NCBI GenBank assembly: GCA_036245525.1
Contig: BTPG01000003.1
Coordinates: forward strand, 211,919,945-211,983,944
Direction of reading: 5' to 3'
Source of the DNA: Semisulcospira habei
Taxonomy: Eukaryota > Mollusca > Gastropoda > Semisulcospiridae
DNA length: 64,000 bases
Positions within the stretch are counted from its first letter, which is position 1. Every line of letters begins with the position of its first letter. This document shows positions 1 through 11,317 of this stretch, one piece after another. The translations under genes and the position numbers were made by a program. Below the pieces are notes generated by a model, which saw nothing but the letters and a program-made list of their open reading frames with translations, ran no database searches and was not told where the DNA came from.

Positions 1-211
1 TTCAGCCATGACGCACTACAGCAGGAGATGGATCGACCATGATAATTCAAGGGTAGTACCAGATTAGCTTGGCGCCAACAGGCGCCAAGCTAATCCGGCA
101 CTACCCTTGAATTATCATCCAGTGGTCGACCCATCTCCTGCAACAGGTGCATAGTCGTTAGATGACGCCTCCAAAATTTGGAAAATACTTGCGTCGGGCT
201 GAATGAGTTAA
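1..211. mobile_element. Family A TTAA hairpin element, cut by window edge
   Basis: Near-perfect palindrome whose arms carry TTCAAGGGTAGTGCCAGATT-like sequence meeting at TTGGCGCC. The right end reads GGGCTGAATGAG then TTAA (208-211). The left terminus (expected TTAACCCA) lies just outside the window, since base 1 begins TTCAGCC. There is no coding capacity. The TTAA plus inverted CCC/GGG ends suggest a piggyBac-type MITE. Confidence 0.8.
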
Positions 212-799
212 TAGAAGTAATGAGACAAAATTAATCAATATAGCGCACAGAACCTGCTAAGAAAAAAGGTCAACGTTGTATTGTGATGTTACAAAGATGC
301 CTGTTCAGCAGGTTTAGTTTAAAACTTTCGAAACTAATGCTTCCCTATCACACATTTTAGCGTTGTCTTTGGAGACTGCATGCACACAGCACGAGGTGAG
401 TCGACTGTGCTGAAGTGGGAAGGCCGGCGCCAAGCTAATCTTACACTACCCTTGAATTATCTTGGCCAATCCATTCCCACTTTGACGCTTTGAGGCCGTC
501 GACGGTAAATGTAAAAAAGGATAACAAAAACAAATAAACACCTCAAGGCATCTTTTCCAGATTTACATCATTAGTGTAAAATTGCCGCTACATCTGAACT
601 GCCATGGCCTATTCATTTTCTACTATGGCTTATCCAAAGTTGATGCGTTTAAAGCGGTTCAGTGCATCTTTTTATGATTTACATCTTTCGTGCAGAATTG
701 CGTCTTTGAATGCGTCTTTGAAGTCCAAAGAGTAGCGCCGGAGTAGCTCAACGTCTTCCCAGACGCCAAGCTGTTCTGGTAATGTCCTTAAACTTTCGT
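212..799. other. Non-coding stretch with one family A arm
   Basis: No exon or gene is visible. A single arm of the family A hairpin (GGCGCCAAGCTAATC onward) lies at about 424-482, a broken relic. The rest is unassigned AT-rich DNA. Confidence 0.5.
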
Positions 800-807
800 T
801 GCCGATC

Positions 808-1113
808 GATCTCTCTCTCTTCGCCGGTGAATGTTTTATCGAAGAAAACAGTCTAGGGCGATCTCTCTTTTCGCCGGTGAATGTTTTATAGAAGAAAACA
901 GTTTATGGCGATCTCTCTCTTCGCCGGTAAATGTTTTATGGAAGAAAACAGTCTAGGGCGATCTCTCTCTCTCTTCGCCGGTAAATGTTTTATAGAAGAA
1001 AACAGTCTAGGGCGATCTCTCTCTTCGCCGGTGAATGTTTTCTAGAAGAAAACGGTCTAGGGCGATCTCTCTCTTCGCCGGTGAATGTTTTCTAGAAGAA
1101 AACAGTCTAGGGC

Positions 1114-1207
<94 letters not shown>

Positions 1208-1443
1208 CTGGTGAATGTTTTCTAGAAGAAAACAGTCTAGGGCGATCTCTTTTTTTTTTTCAGTTTATTTTTTCATGTTTCGATTTATTGTGTTTCTCTT
1301 ACTCTTTGCTATTAATGTTTCTTTTCTAACAGGACAGTTTGTAAGAGAGGCGTTTCGCCTAAAACTTTATCCTGTCAATAAAACGTTTCATCATCATCAT
1401 CTCTCTTCGCCGGTGAATGTTTTCTAGAAGAAAAAAGTCTGGG
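808..1443. repeat. Minisatellite with internal (CT)n expansion
   Basis: About eight units share CTCTTCGCCGGTGAATG, then TTTT and AGAAGAAAACAGTCTAGGG. Each unit contains a short CT run. In one unit (about 1118-1203) the CT run has grown to roughly 40 dinucleotides, so a microsatellite has expanded inside a minisatellite. Confidence 0.85.
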
Positions 1444-1454
1444 GTAGTGTTTTC

Positions 1455-1836
1455 TAACCCTTTTAGCCCCACGGGCGCTTTCCCAAATGTTGGAAGTGTT
1501 ACTGAACTACTATGTACCAGTTGCAGGAGGTGGATTGACCATGATGATTCAAACAACGTTTAGGGCTTAACGTCTTTTGTCCATCACGAAGGTGATTTCA
1601 AAGACGGGGCACCGAAAAGAGGTCTGTACAAATTTTGACGCCAGCTGGGTTCGAACCACGACCTTTCGGACGAGAGTCGAACGCTCTACCACCGAGCCAC
1701 CCAGCTCCCTCATATAATTCAATGGTAGTGCTAGATTAGCTTGGCGCCTTCAGGCGCCAAGCTAATCTGGCACTGCCCATGAAATACCATGGTCAGTCAA
1801 TCTCCTGCTGTAGGGACTCGGGGCTAAATGGGTTAA
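1455..1836. mobile_element. Family A element (reverse orientation) with nested SINE
   Basis: The left end is CTAACCCTTTTAGCCCC (a mutated TTAA) and the right end GGGGCTAAATGGG-TTAA. The core palindrome is split by a SINE at 1553-1710. Relative to the copy at position 1 the element is inverted. Confidence 0.75.
1553..1710 (-). mobile_element. tRNA-derived SINE (SINE-2), minus strand
   Basis: On the minus strand it begins with a tRNA-like head: A box TGGCTCGGTGGTAGAGC and B box GGTTCGAAC. The body matches the plus-strand copy at 46315-46462, including a shared GGACAAAAGA..GTTAAGCCCTAA segment. Imperfect flanking repeats, CATGATGATTCAA (1540-1552) and CATATAATTCAA (1711-1722), look like a target-site duplication inside the family A arm. 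Confidence 0.75.
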
Positions 1837-1875
1837 TTCACATCCGAACCGCCTAATTGCGTCTTTAGACAAACT

Positions 1876-1930
1876 GATATGGCACTACCAATGAACTATC
1901 ATAGTCGATCCATCTCTTTCCCTGAAGTAC
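1876..1930. repeat. Family A single-arm relic
   Basis: GGCACTACCAATGAACTATCAT followed by a GTCGATCCATCTC-like sequence is one degraded arm of the family A hairpin. No partner arm is nearby. Confidence 0.5.
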
Positions 1931-2058
1931 GCGGAATGTGTTGTAATTTTTAAACAATAGTAAAGTAAAATATCTAAGATTCATTTTCTTAATTCTCATC
2001 ATGGCCACAGGACTGCGTTTGCAGCAATGCCGATGTCACACTACCCTGAATGTCGTAT

Positions 2059-2139
2059 TTAACTCATTGGAAACGCGCCGTATACGGATGCGCGGCGAAT
2101 CGCCGCGCATCCGTATACGGCACCTCTCTAATGAGTTAA
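2059..2139. mobile_element. Family I TTAA hairpin
   Basis: An 81-bp near-perfect palindrome: TTAACTCATTGGAAACG on the left, CGCCGTATACGGATGCGCGGCG arms in the middle, and AATGAG-TTAA on the right. Related copies lie at 23074-23132 and 47695-47775. It has no coding content. Confidence 0.8.
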
Positions 2140-2213
2140 AAAAAAATTTAGGGCATGGTTTCTTAATTATTCACATCAGGACAGCCTTACTGTGTCTCAA
2201 GCAATGTTGATCT

Positions 2214-2252
2214 GGCACTACCCTTGAACTATCATAGATGTCCATCTCTCAC
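2214..2252. repeat. Family A/G single-arm relic
   Basis: GGCACTACCCTTGAACTATCAT followed by TCCATCTC matches one arm of the A/G hairpin core. The other arm is missing. Confidence 0.5.
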
Positions 2253-2750
2253 TGTGGCGTCTTATCGGTGAACGTGTTGTAAAAAAAAAAAAAATGTAGG
2301 CTTGGTGTCCTAATTCACATCCTGATTACCGAATTGCGTCTGCAGCCTGCTCACGCCACTTAATCAGCCCGCACAATCTGATTTGTTGTTTCGCCCCAGC
2401 TCTACTGATACGAGCCGACTGATTCCATGCATGGCAAACAGCGCCATTTGCCCGGCGCATTTCCCACTTGCGTTTTGCGCCTGAAATATGCATAAACACG
2501 CGGAGGCTTCATCCCCAACGTTTCCTCTGTTTGAGAAGCCAGGATATTAGGTGATGTGGGCCCATTCAGTTGGATTGAGTATCAGCAAGACTTTATTGTT
2601 CCTGGAAACACTAGTGACAGCGAGATGTATTCTTATTGTGAGGGAAAGCCAGAAATAACAGCAGGAATCTGAGAAATACGAGACGGTCGTAATCAGCCCC
2701 TGTGGCTGCAAAAACTCTCAGGAGAACAGGGCTGCACGAGGAACCGTACC

Positions 2751-2843
2751 AGCAAGAGATACATATTCTCATGAGCCCTTGGCATTCGCAGTACTGTACT
2801 GGTGCATTGGCAGGGGCTCATGAGAACTTATAACTCTTACAGA
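2751..2843. repeat. Degraded family B hairpin
   Basis: The arms AGCAAGAGATACATATTCTCATGAGCCC and GGGGCTCATGAGAACTTATAACTCTT face each other, with an added ~30-bp centre. Diverged from the family B consensus. Confidence 0.55.
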
Positions 2844-2908
2844 CAGAGCAGGTCCCATGATCCATGGCAAGATACGTAAGTCCTCATAAGCCCCTGCATT
2901 CGAGGTAC

Positions 2909-3243
2909 TGTAAGAGTAATAATACATAGTATTTATATGGCTCATATTTATAACATAACTCAATGCGCAGGACATAGCCGCGACTAACTGAACCCGACAA
3001 GCACGCTCACGTAAATCACGCGCAATCCCTCACACACTGTACATAAACACAGAAGATTCACGTGGTGCTAAGGGCAAGCTCAAGCGAGCTACTGAATGTT
3101 TTGGAAATTTAAATCGTTTTTTATATTTTTTTGAAATTTGATTACGTGGACTGAAACTGATACCAAATTCGTGGGGGAGGAAGAGCCGGAGTACCCGGAG
3201 AAAGAACCCCCGACGGGGTCATTCCGAATTAATGGTGACACTT
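2909..3243 (-). mobile_element. SINE-1 copy, 5'-truncated, minus strand
   Basis: The reverse complement matches the body and 3' end of the plus-strand SINE at 10741-11160, including the GGGTTCTTTCTCCGGGTACT block and the CATATAAATAC..ATTATT tail. The tRNA-like head is absent, as expected for a 5'-truncated insertion. Confidence 0.8.
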
Positions 3244-3427
3244 GCAAATGTCCTTTCTTTCGTTAGTTACTTTATGGGCCTGCTATGCATGCAATTTTCC
3301 TATAAATCATTCACCATAGGAATAGAAAATCTCTTTAAATTTTGGTAATTCGTCCAGCTTGTTTTTAAAAGATTAGGGACTTTTCCCAAAATAGCCTTGG
3401 ATTCTCATGTAGCTTAGATTCCCAAAC

Positions 3428-3466
3428 AGCGACTCAGGGGTTCATGAGGATCTATGTCTCCTGAAT
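3428..3466. repeat. Family B single-arm relic
   Basis: GGGGTTCATGAGGATCTATGTCTC is one arm of the family B hairpin. The facing arm is largely gone. Confidence 0.45.
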
Positions 3467-3651
3467 TCAGCGTGAAAGAGGTTTGTCTGAAGGACAATAA
3501 ATTCGCGCCAGGGGTAGACTCAAAGGTCGCCCATGTCAGAATGCAAATTGTAACATTAACAGAAAGCAGACGCCTGGTAAGTATCCAAGCTTGAAAAGCC
3601 CAGCATTCATTTATACGACAGCGCCCGTAGACAAGATTGAGAGCGCTGTAA

Positions 3652-3729
3652 CCCAGTAAGCAACGGCCCTCGGGCCGACATCGGCCGCAGTGGGCCCGAC
3701 TTCGGCCCGAGGACCTTTTGCTACTGGGG
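3652..3729. mobile_element. Family D hairpin
   Basis: The ends CCAGTAAGCAA and TTTTGCTACTGGG are inverted. The arms carry GGCCCTCGGGCCGA and GGCCCGAGGACC around a GGCCGCAGTGGGCCCG centre, making it much more GC-rich than its surroundings. Related copies are at 18.0, 24.5, 29.1, 40.6, 59.9 and 61.5 kb. Confidence 0.75.
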
Positions 3730-4003
3730 CAGGGACTGTCGCAAAACTTTGCCCTCTTTACATGTCGATGTTCTTCCCTGCATTGGCAGCAGCGGGAAGA
3801 GGTTGACCTTCTCCAGGCGATAAAGGTCAACATTTTGCAATATATCTCCACCATGAATGTTCTTGTTGCGTCTGTCGATAATGCTTTGCGCATTAACTTT
3901 TGATTCCCGATGAAGTTTGGATGTCGCAAAACAGGAAAGACTTTTTTTTTTCTGGCAGTAGTGACGCGGCTGCTCGTGTTGCGTAGACATGTAAATGGGC
4001 AAT

Positions 4004-4220
4004 TTAACCCGCTCCGTGCAAAGAACATTTGAACACCACCCAACTGCAAGAGGCATAGATCCTCATGATCCCCCGCAATTGCGGGTGCTCATGAGGATCT
4101 ATGCCTCTTGCTGACTCTAATTTTAATGCATGTTCCTGGTACGACCACAGCTGTTTGGTCAGTGTTGGGATATCAACGACTGCCGGAAACAGTCTGCTTC
4201 ATTTGACATTGAGGGGTTAA
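4004..4220. mobile_element. Full family B TTAA hairpin element
   Basis: TTAACCC at 4004-4010 and GAGGGGTTAA at 4211-4220 bound the element. The core palindrome (4046-4111) is built on GAGGCATAGATCCTCATGAG and its complement with a small GC centre. TTAA plus CCC/GGG ends fit a piggyBac-type MITE. Confidence 0.8.
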
Positions 4221-4457
4221 CACAAGAGGACGGACATCCAGAACCCGGTTCATTAGCGAATTTTACCAGTTAAAGATTTGGAGAAGACAATATTAATAAA
4301 GGTAATATATTCACACTTGATTGACTGACATCGTCTGGTGGTACACTGTCCGAGCTGTCACGCTATGTATGCATTGTTTTTTAGTTCATTGTAAACGTGG
4401 GGTGTTCGGGTATTGTGTTTTGTTTGTTATGTGCATACCTCATTGTATTTTTTATTT

Positions 4458-4684
<227 letters not shown>

Positions 4685-5001
4685 GATAAAATAGCTGATG
4701 TGTTCGGAAAACAGGCAGACGTCCTTTAACGATACTATCCTGAGGCTTGATTTTAGTTTTAGGTCAATACCGCTGCAAACAAGTTTGTGTGTCCACGTGA
4801 CAAGAGAAAAACATTGCAGATTGATCTCTTTCATCCATGCAAGCTCCTGTACAAAGATCTCAACACTGCACGCTTTTATTTTCAACAGTTGTAGAATAAT
4901 TGAATTTGGCGCTGGCCTAAATTGATTGTCCAAGAAGCGTGCAGAAGACTCGCAGACGCAACCTCGGCATTGCCGTTGAGCTGCGCACGCCAGCAAGAGC
5001 T

Positions 5002-5099
5002 AGATCGACCATGATAGTTCAAGGGTGGTGCCAGAATAGCTTGGCGCCTGCTGGCGCCAAGCTATTCTGGCACCACCCTTGAACTATCATGGTCGATCT
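5002..5099. mobile_element. Family G hairpin core
   Basis: Perfect arms of about 47 bp, from AGATCGACCATGATAG to its complement, carrying TTCAAGGGTGGTGCCAGAAT and meeting at TTGGCGCC. Downstream AATGGG-TTAA at 5170-5177 may be the element end; the left end is not clear. Confidence 0.8.
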
Positions 5100-5876
5100 G
5101 TGTCCTGAACTGGGTATGCAGTCTTCAGAGGACAAGTCCAACATTAGGAAAGTCGACATTAGAGGTAAATGGGTTAAAACGGTTTTGGAACAGTTGTTGG
5201 CGGCTTTAACCCCTTGTCTGCTGCCGACGAGACCGCTGGAGGGGGGTGGGGGGTGGGGAAGAAGCGGAACGAACGGTACACTGTATCGTCAGTAGCACTC
5301 AAGGGGTTAGGCGCCTTTTCCTCAGAGCAGATCGTCCTTAGCCCACAAGGGGTGCCGCCGCTTCTCTTCCTCTGAGCGGCGTCGTCAGTGGCAGTCAAAG
5401 AGGTTATAATCCTGAGAGACAGTGACTTTAATTACTTGCTCCAATCAATTCGAAAGCGTCCCGCATTTTCCTGACGCCGGCTAAACCAGCGCGTACGTCT
5501 GTAAGCCCATTGGCGGAGAGTGTAGAGTCAATAAACATCGACTGCAGATTTTCTTACTCGCACTTCGCTCCCACGCGAATTGTAGCTAAATCGTCGAAAC
5601 GTGCCGAAACCTCGGAGACACTAGTGGGGGGTACACTAAGACATTTTGCGCTGGTGATCGATAGCATTTACACTTGGAACGCCAAGAGGTAGAGCTGGTG
5701 TGATAATGATAGCTTAAAGGTTGTGCTTAGTTTGGCGTACAGTCTTAAAGATATGATTTAAGCGCTGTGATCAACTGATTTCGCACTGCCTCCAGCGCCA
5801 AGAGCAAGAGACGGGGTGATAAGGATGGACCAACAATAGTGCCTGAATTACAGGTTTGAAACCTATCTAGGAGTAA

Positions 5877-5944
5877 CATTCTCAAGGGTAGTGCCTGTTT
5901 AGCTTGGCAGGCGCCAAGTTAATCAGGCACTACCCTTGAGAATG
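5877..5944. mobile_element. Short family A variant hairpin
   Basis: Arms from CATTCTCAAGGGTAGTGCCTG to CAGGCACTACCCTTGAGAATG. Compared with other A copies, the substitutions at ATTCT/AGAAT and CCTG/CAGG are matched in both arms. Confidence 0.7.
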
Positions 5945-5994
5945 ATAACTCTTGACTTGTAAGTAGTGCGGAACATACTGTTGTAAATATGTAG

Positions 5995-6190
5995 AATGAA
6001 GATTATATTCAAATTCATACTGTTCTAAGATGAGTGTTTTGTGAATGAAGACCATATTCAAATTCATACTGTTCTAAGATGAGTGTTTTGTGAATGAAGA
6101 CCATATTCAAATTCATACTGTTCTAAGATGAATGTTTTGTAAATGAAGAACATATTCAAAGTCATATTGTTCTAAGATGAGTGTTTTGTG
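5995..6190. repeat. 49-bp minisatellite, about four units
   Basis: Tandem units contain GAAGACCATATTCAAATTCA, then CTGTTCTAAGATGAGTG and TTTTGT. The first two full units are almost identical. Confidence 0.85.
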
Positions 6191-6870
6191 CTCTGCAGAT
6201 AGAGTTGCAATTGAAAATGCTATTCATGGACTTGTTAGCAGCGCTCAACAGACGCTTGTAAAATAGACTTTGGGTCTAGAAGACAATGAATAAAGAGAGA
6301 AGAAGATTGGGGGTGGGGAGGCGGGGTGGGGGTGTGACGGGGGGCGGGGGGCGAGAGAGGGGGGGGGGGGCAAGTGTTTTCAAGTTATTTTAGAATTAGT
6401 GCTGAAAAGTTATTATTTTTAAGTTCGTATCGTGTTGCCCTGGACTTGAAGGGGGCACGACCCTTGGCATTAAAGGGCTTTTTGTGATGTAGACCGAGGA
6501 GAAACCTTTTTAAAGAGGCAGCCCTTACGACTCTCACAGCTGTCCGACATTTGTTTACAAATCCTTCAAAAGCAGCAACCCATAACCAATTCACTGCTGA
6601 ATTACTAATAAACAGCTTTTCGCATCACACGGACACGAACGCAACGTTTGCTTGGACGCTGAACCAATAGTTCGCTATGTGGGATGCTGCTTCCAGTACT
6701 AGCATAAGCTTTACATGATCCGTGACTGTGATAACCTCAAGGAATGCGCCTTTAACGGGGGTGTTGAAGATGTGAGCTTAGAACAAACTTTCTACACTCG
6801 ACTGCAATTTGCTGAACGTGTCTTCTTGAGCGCCAAGACCGCTCGATCTGCTTTTCATCCATTTGGCCCC
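6191..6870. other. Unassigned non-coding stretch
   Basis: No exon, RNA gene or clear mobile element is seen. There is a G-rich purine tract at about 6308-6372. Confidence 0.4.
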
Positions 6871-6871
6871 A

Positions 6872-7225
6872 AGCCCTACAGCAGATGATGGATTGACCAT
6901 GATAATTCAAGGGTAGTGTCAGATTAGCTGGGCGCTGTTAACTAGCGGATGGTTTGTGAGAGCTTGATAGCACAGAATGATTATGGCGAAGATAAAGCGG
7001 TGTAAATGGATTGCCTGCATTTTGCAGCCTTCGTGCGGCTGGAACTGCAAGGTGATGCTCAGTGTTTTGTTTGAACCCATTCAGCCCTGACGCACTACCA
7101 AGCTATTCTGGCACTACGCTTGAATTATCATGGCCGATCTATCTCCTGTAACTGAAACTGACATAGTTGTTTAGTGACGTCTCTCAGATTTGGGAAATGT
7201 GTCCTTGGGATTAAATGCTTTAATA
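6872..7225. repeat. Two broken family A elements
   Basis: At 6872-6942 a left half (CAGCAGATGATGGATTGACC, then the A arm) stops inside the TTGGCGCC centre. At 7078-7225 a second copy starts CCCATTCAGCCCTGACGCACTAC but lacks its left arm and keeps only the right arm and right end. Both are deletion derivatives. Confidence 0.65.
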
Positions 7226-7275
7226 CAGCGACTGTTTTACAAAGGATAGATTCACGATGGGGGAGAGTCTAAGCA

Positions 7276-7425
7276 CAGGGGTCCGATGATAATAGCTTTG
7301 ACTAATGCAAATCCACTGCGCCACTGAGTATAGGCTTAGTATTATAGCTTAGTATAGGCGCTGGCGCGCACGCGGTGGCGCAGTGGATTTGCATTAGTCA
7401 AAGCTACTATCATTCCTCCCCTATG
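7276..7425. mobile_element. Family J hairpin
   Basis: The arms CAGGGGTCCG..TAGCTTTGACTAATGCAAATCCACTGCGCCA and TGGCGCAGTGGATTTGCATTAGTCAAAGCTA..CCCCTATG face each other around a short AT-rich centre. A second copy is at 49406-49543. Confidence 0.8.
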
Positions 7426-7496
7426 AGTCTAAGTATTATTTGTACCTGTTTTACTGCCAGTTGTCGCAGGCTGTGCATTTGAAATCTTTGTTATCC

Positions 7497-7712
7497 CACT
7501 CGGCCCTCACGCACTACAGCAGGAGATGGGTCGACCATGATAATCCAAGGGTAGTGCCAGATTAGCTTGGCGCCGACAGGCGCCAAGCTAATCTGGCACT
7601 GCCCTTGCCAATTATCATGGTCGATGCATCTCCTGCAACTGGTCCATCGTCATTAGAAGACGCCTCCACAATAATTTGGGAAATACGACCGTCGGGCTGA
7701 ATGAGTGAATTT
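7497..7712. mobile_element. Family A element
   Basis: Complete A architecture: CTCGGCCCTCACGCACTACAG on the left, core palindrome on TTGGCGCC, then CGTCGGGCTGAATGAG and a mutated end (TGAAT in place of TTAAT). The left TTAA is also mutated, so this copy is older than most. Confidence 0.75.
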
Positions 7713-7854
7713 AATGCCAAAGAGTTCAACGGAATTACGGATACAAAGTAGGGTGAATGGGAGGCATGGCTGTACGCCCCTGACAGTTGTAGCGTGTTCA
7801 GTTGTTTCCCCCTGGCGGCTGTGAAAGGGTTACTCAACAGCGAAGCAGTTAGTT

Positions 7855-7870
7855 TCGTGTGTGCGTGCGT

Positions 7871-7929
<59 letters not shown>

Positions 7930-7982
7930 TGTGAGAGTGTGTGTGTGTGTGCGTGCGTGTGAGTGTGTGCGTGCGTGCGTGC

Positions 7983-8043
<61 letters not shown>

Positions 8044-8048
8044 CGTGC

Positions 8049-8102
<54 letters not shown>
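7855..8102. repeat. Long (GT)n/(GC-GT) microsatellite
   Basis: About 250 bp of GT dinucleotides with blocks of GCGT. Open frames here on both strands are simple-repeat artefacts. Confidence 0.95.
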
Positions 8103-8104
<2 letters not shown>

Positions 8105-8200
8105 TGCATATAAGCATGAACGCATGCATCTAATACCTCTTCCCCCAACCCCAACCCCACACACTAATCAGATCCTCCCCCCGCCACCCCCCTCCCTTCC

Positions 8201-8327
<127 letters not shown>

Positions 8328-8712
8328 TATTATATTAGTTAAGATATTTTCTGCATGTTGTCATAAACTATGCCGTAATGCTAATCATTATTAAGCTAAG
8401 TCATTTTCAACAGATATTTTGGGTGCGCCCGGCTCTGCTGATAATCATTGTCCACAGAGAAATGCCGAATTTACACTAATATGTTTTCCTCGCATTCCAT
8501 CGGCATTGACACAAATGTGAGTTCTGCAACGTCAACAAATTAGCGAATACCCTAGAGAAATGGGTCACGCTGCTATATTTGCATATCAGACTCACGTATT
8601 CAATGCCAAAAATCGATTGCGTCTGTATTCGGAAAGAATTGCGCCCCCTTATTCCCTGCACGATTTTTATGTGTTCAGTAACTTAACGTTTTTTTTGTTG
8701 TTGTTGTTTTTT

Positions 8713-8778
8713 GTCAAGAGTCATAGATTCTCATGAGCCCCTGCGGACGCAGGGGCTCGTGAGAATCTATGTCCCTTG
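8713..8778. mobile_element. Family B hairpin core
   Basis: Arms TCAAGAGTCATAGATTCTC and GAGAATCTATGTCCCTTG. GATTCTC/GAGAATC replaces the usual GATCCTC/GAGGATC in both arms, a matched change. Confidence 0.75.
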
Positions 8779-8962
8779 CTAACAGAGATCAGACTCATTT
8801 AAGTCTGTGTTCTATGCACGTAGGAAGTCACAAAAGTTTAATGCCGTGACAGCGATGACAAGAAAAGTTTCTCCATTGAGGGTTTTTACCTTTAGCAGAT
8901 TGCTATGAAAGAAAATATGGCAGATTCCATTAAGGGCTCAGATACTTTTTCCTCCCATCAGT

Positions 8963-9032
8963 TGAGCCCTGGTCTGTGATTATGGAGCTAGAGGCTCTAC
9001 GCCGTTAGGTCCAAAATGACAGGCCAGCACTC
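8963..9032. repeat. Degraded family C hairpin
   Basis: TGGTCTGTGATTATGGAGC and GTTAGGTCCAAAATGACAGGCCAGCAC face each other. Diverged from the consensus GGTCTGTGATTTTGGACCTT. Confidence 0.6.
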
Positions 9033-9163
9033 TGATGGTGTTTACTTTTGCTTCAAGAATAGGGATGCTGGGGGCTTTTTCATAATGGCTTGCGTGACGT
9101 AATGCAGAAAGCATTGCTTATCGTTGGGAATTTGACAGCACGAGTTGAAATGTGTTTTTCTAC

Positions 9164-9165
<2 letters not shown>

Positions 9166-9238
<73 letters not shown>
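9166..9238. repeat. (GT)n microsatellite
   Basis: About 36 uninterrupted GT units, just upstream of a family C hairpin. Confidence 0.95.
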
Positions 9239-9251
9239 ATTGCATGTAGCT

Positions 9252-9316
9252 GTGCTGGTCTGTGATTTTGGACCATACAGCTTTCAGCCGTAAGGTCCAA
9301 AATCACAGATGAGCAC
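9252..9316. mobile_element. Family C hairpin
   Basis: The arms GTGCTGGTCTGTGATTTTGG and CCAAAATCACAGATGAGCAC enclose a GACC..GGTC centre. No TTAA is seen at the ends, so family C belongs to a different class from A, B, F and G. Confidence 0.75.
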
Positions 9317-9516
9317 AAGGTTACTCTCTTCTGATTCCAACGAACGCAGCAATGGCCCCTCCATCTCCTGCTGGGTTTTCTAAAGGGGCGAATGTGTTTC
9401 TTTTTGTATTTTCTGTGTTTTTCGTATGTTGTTGTTGATGTTGTTTTTTGTTTTTTTTGTTGCCCTTTTGGTATTTCTTTCTTTAATTCGTTGGGACGTT
9501 GGTTCGTTCGGTGACT

Positions 9517-9785
9517 AGTGAGGTTTTGTTTGCCACAAACTACTCCCCAAAACGAACGAGAGCCAAGTCAGGGCGAATGACCAGCTTGTACCTTAACTAT
9601 AGCCTACACTCCAAACATCTCCAGGAGGCACAGATCCGCATGAACCACCCTCCGGGGTCATGTAGGAACTATGTCTCACGGAGATGTTTGGAATGTTGTC
9701 TATGCTTATGATACAAGCTGTTTGTTCACTGTCATTTCGTTCTCTGGGAGTCATTGGTTGCAAACGGAACCTCATTGGTGATTTT
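9517..9785. mobile_element. Family H inverted-repeat element
   Basis: Imperfect terminal repeats AGTGAGGTTTTGTTTGC and GCAAACGGAACCTCATTGG, with inner arms CTCCAAACATCTCCAGGAGG and GGAGATGTTTGGA. A second copy is at 53447-53869. No coding capacity. Confidence 0.65.
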
Positions 9786-9984
9786 TCTTTTCTTCTGTTA
9801 TTTATTCCTCCAGTTCGTCTTGGTTTTTCTTTCTTCTGTTCTCCCTTCCTTCCCTCCTATCTACGTTTTTCTTAATCCCGTCACTGTCACTGCGCTGTGC
9901 GTCCGTGTTTGTTTCTGAAATCTTGGTTCATTCAACGTCCAAAAGCAAACACCGTCCACGGAACATGGATACAAGTTGGTCACA

Positions 9985-10050
9985 GCAAGAGGCATAGATC
10001 CTCATGACCCCGCGCAGTCGCGGGGGCTCATGAGGATCTACGCCCCTTGC
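9985..10050. mobile_element. Family B hairpin 65 bp upstream of exon 1
   Basis: Arms GCAAGAGGCATAGATCCTCA and its complement around a CGCG..CGCG centre. It ends 65 bp before the zinc-finger exon, close to where a branch point would lie. Confidence 0.75.
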
Positions 10051-10114
10051 ATTTGGATCGTGCTCAAAGGGCATGCCCACTACTTACGATGATTTTGTTT
10101 TGGTATTGTTTCAG

Positions 10115-10352
10115 ACAACTGGAGGAAGAGTACGTCAACTTCGCCACCAAGATCGAGCGGGAGGCCTCCTTGACTGAACTGAGCGAGGCTGGGGCCGGGG
10201 CTCCCACCGTCTGCCCCATCTGCACCAAGAACCAGCTGCCCCAGCCCGCTCGCTCGCCCCTCCAGCCACGCCCCGCCCTCAGCGTGTGTGTGGACTGCCT
10301 CAAAATGACGTGCCCGGAGTGTGGGACGTACCATATATCGGCTGCAACAAAG
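10115..10352 (+). CDS. Exon 1: Piccolo/RIM-type zinc finger, first part
   Basis: The exon follows a TTTCAG acceptor (CAG at 10112-10114) and ends before GTCAGT. One base completes a codon from an unseen upstream exon, then 79 codons follow, ending in phase 0. The residues start with a charged helical stretch (QLEEEYVNFATKIERE) and then the first six cysteines of a C4-type finger: CPIC, 21 residues, CVDC, 4 residues, CPEC. The finger is completed in exon 2. Cysteine order and spacing resemble, from memory, the Piccolo and RIM N-terminal fingers, which bind Rab3 effectors or partners at presynaptic active zones. Orthology is inferred; PDZ and C2 domains would lie outside the window. Confidence 0.88.
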
Positions 10353-10364
10353 GTCAGTATTTAC

Positions 10365-10437
10365 GAAGACGATGATTATTATGGTGATGAAGATTGTGAT
10401 GGTGATGTGTAATGATGATGATGATTATGATGATGTG

Positions 10438-10479
<42 letters not shown>

Positions 10480-10590
10480 CGATGACGGCGATGATGATGA
10501 TGCCGATGATGATGATGGTGACGATGATTATGATGACGATAATGATGGTGATGATGATGATGATGATGGTGATGATAGTGGTGATGGCGA
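10365..10590. repeat. (GAT)n trinucleotide tract
   Basis: Imperfect GATGAT/GACGAT repeat just downstream of exon 1's donor. Open frames of poly-Asp or poly-His are artefacts. Confidence 0.9.
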
Positions 10591-10624
10591 TGTAATAGTA
10601 ATTGTTGTTGTACTATTACACGCA

Positions 10625-10690
10625 TTAAAGCCTTCGCTGCCAGTGATCACGAATTTCGAGTCTAAAACCACTGCACGCTGACATTCGCGT
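10625..10690. repeat. Family B end relic
   Basis: CTTCGCTGCCAGTGATCACG..TTTCGAGTCTAAAACCACTGCA matches the left flank of the complete B element at 22362-22583. The hairpin core is missing here. Confidence 0.55.
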
Positions 10691-10740
10691 GACGACACAG
10701 ATGTAAATGTAACCAAACATAGGTGTGAAGAGGGTTTAAA

Positions 10741-11160
10741 CGGGGCGGTCCGTGGCGCAGCGGTTAAAGCGCCTGCCACCAATGCAAGAAGAGCGAGGTT
10801 CGATACCCGGTTCCGGCGTCGGACTTTTCTCCTCTAGTAAGTGTCGCCATTAATTCGGGCGGACCGTCGGGGGTTCTTTCTCCGGGTACTCCGGCTCTTT
10901 CCTCTCCCACGAATTCAGTATTAATTTCAGTCCACTTAATCGAATTTTAAAAATATAAAAAAACGATTTAAAATGTCCAAAAATGTCAGTAGCTCGCTTG
11001 AGCTTGCCCTTAGCACCACGTGAATGTTCTGTGTTTATGTACAGTGTGTGAGGGAATGCCGCTTGATTCACGTGAGCGTGCTTGTTGGGTTCAGTTCGCG
11101 GCTATGTCCTGTGCATTGAGTAATATTATAAATATGAGAAATGCGCCATATAAATACAAT

Positions 11161-11233
<73 letters not shown>

Positions 11234-11260
11234 TACTATTATTATTATTATTATTATTAC

Positions 11261-11317
<57 letters not shown>

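Noticed and set aside
10741..10860. Functional tRNA gene
   Set aside because: A and B box-like motifs are present, but they are followed by a long body shared with a second copy and a TTA tail, so it is a SINE head; the same applies at 30009 and 46315.
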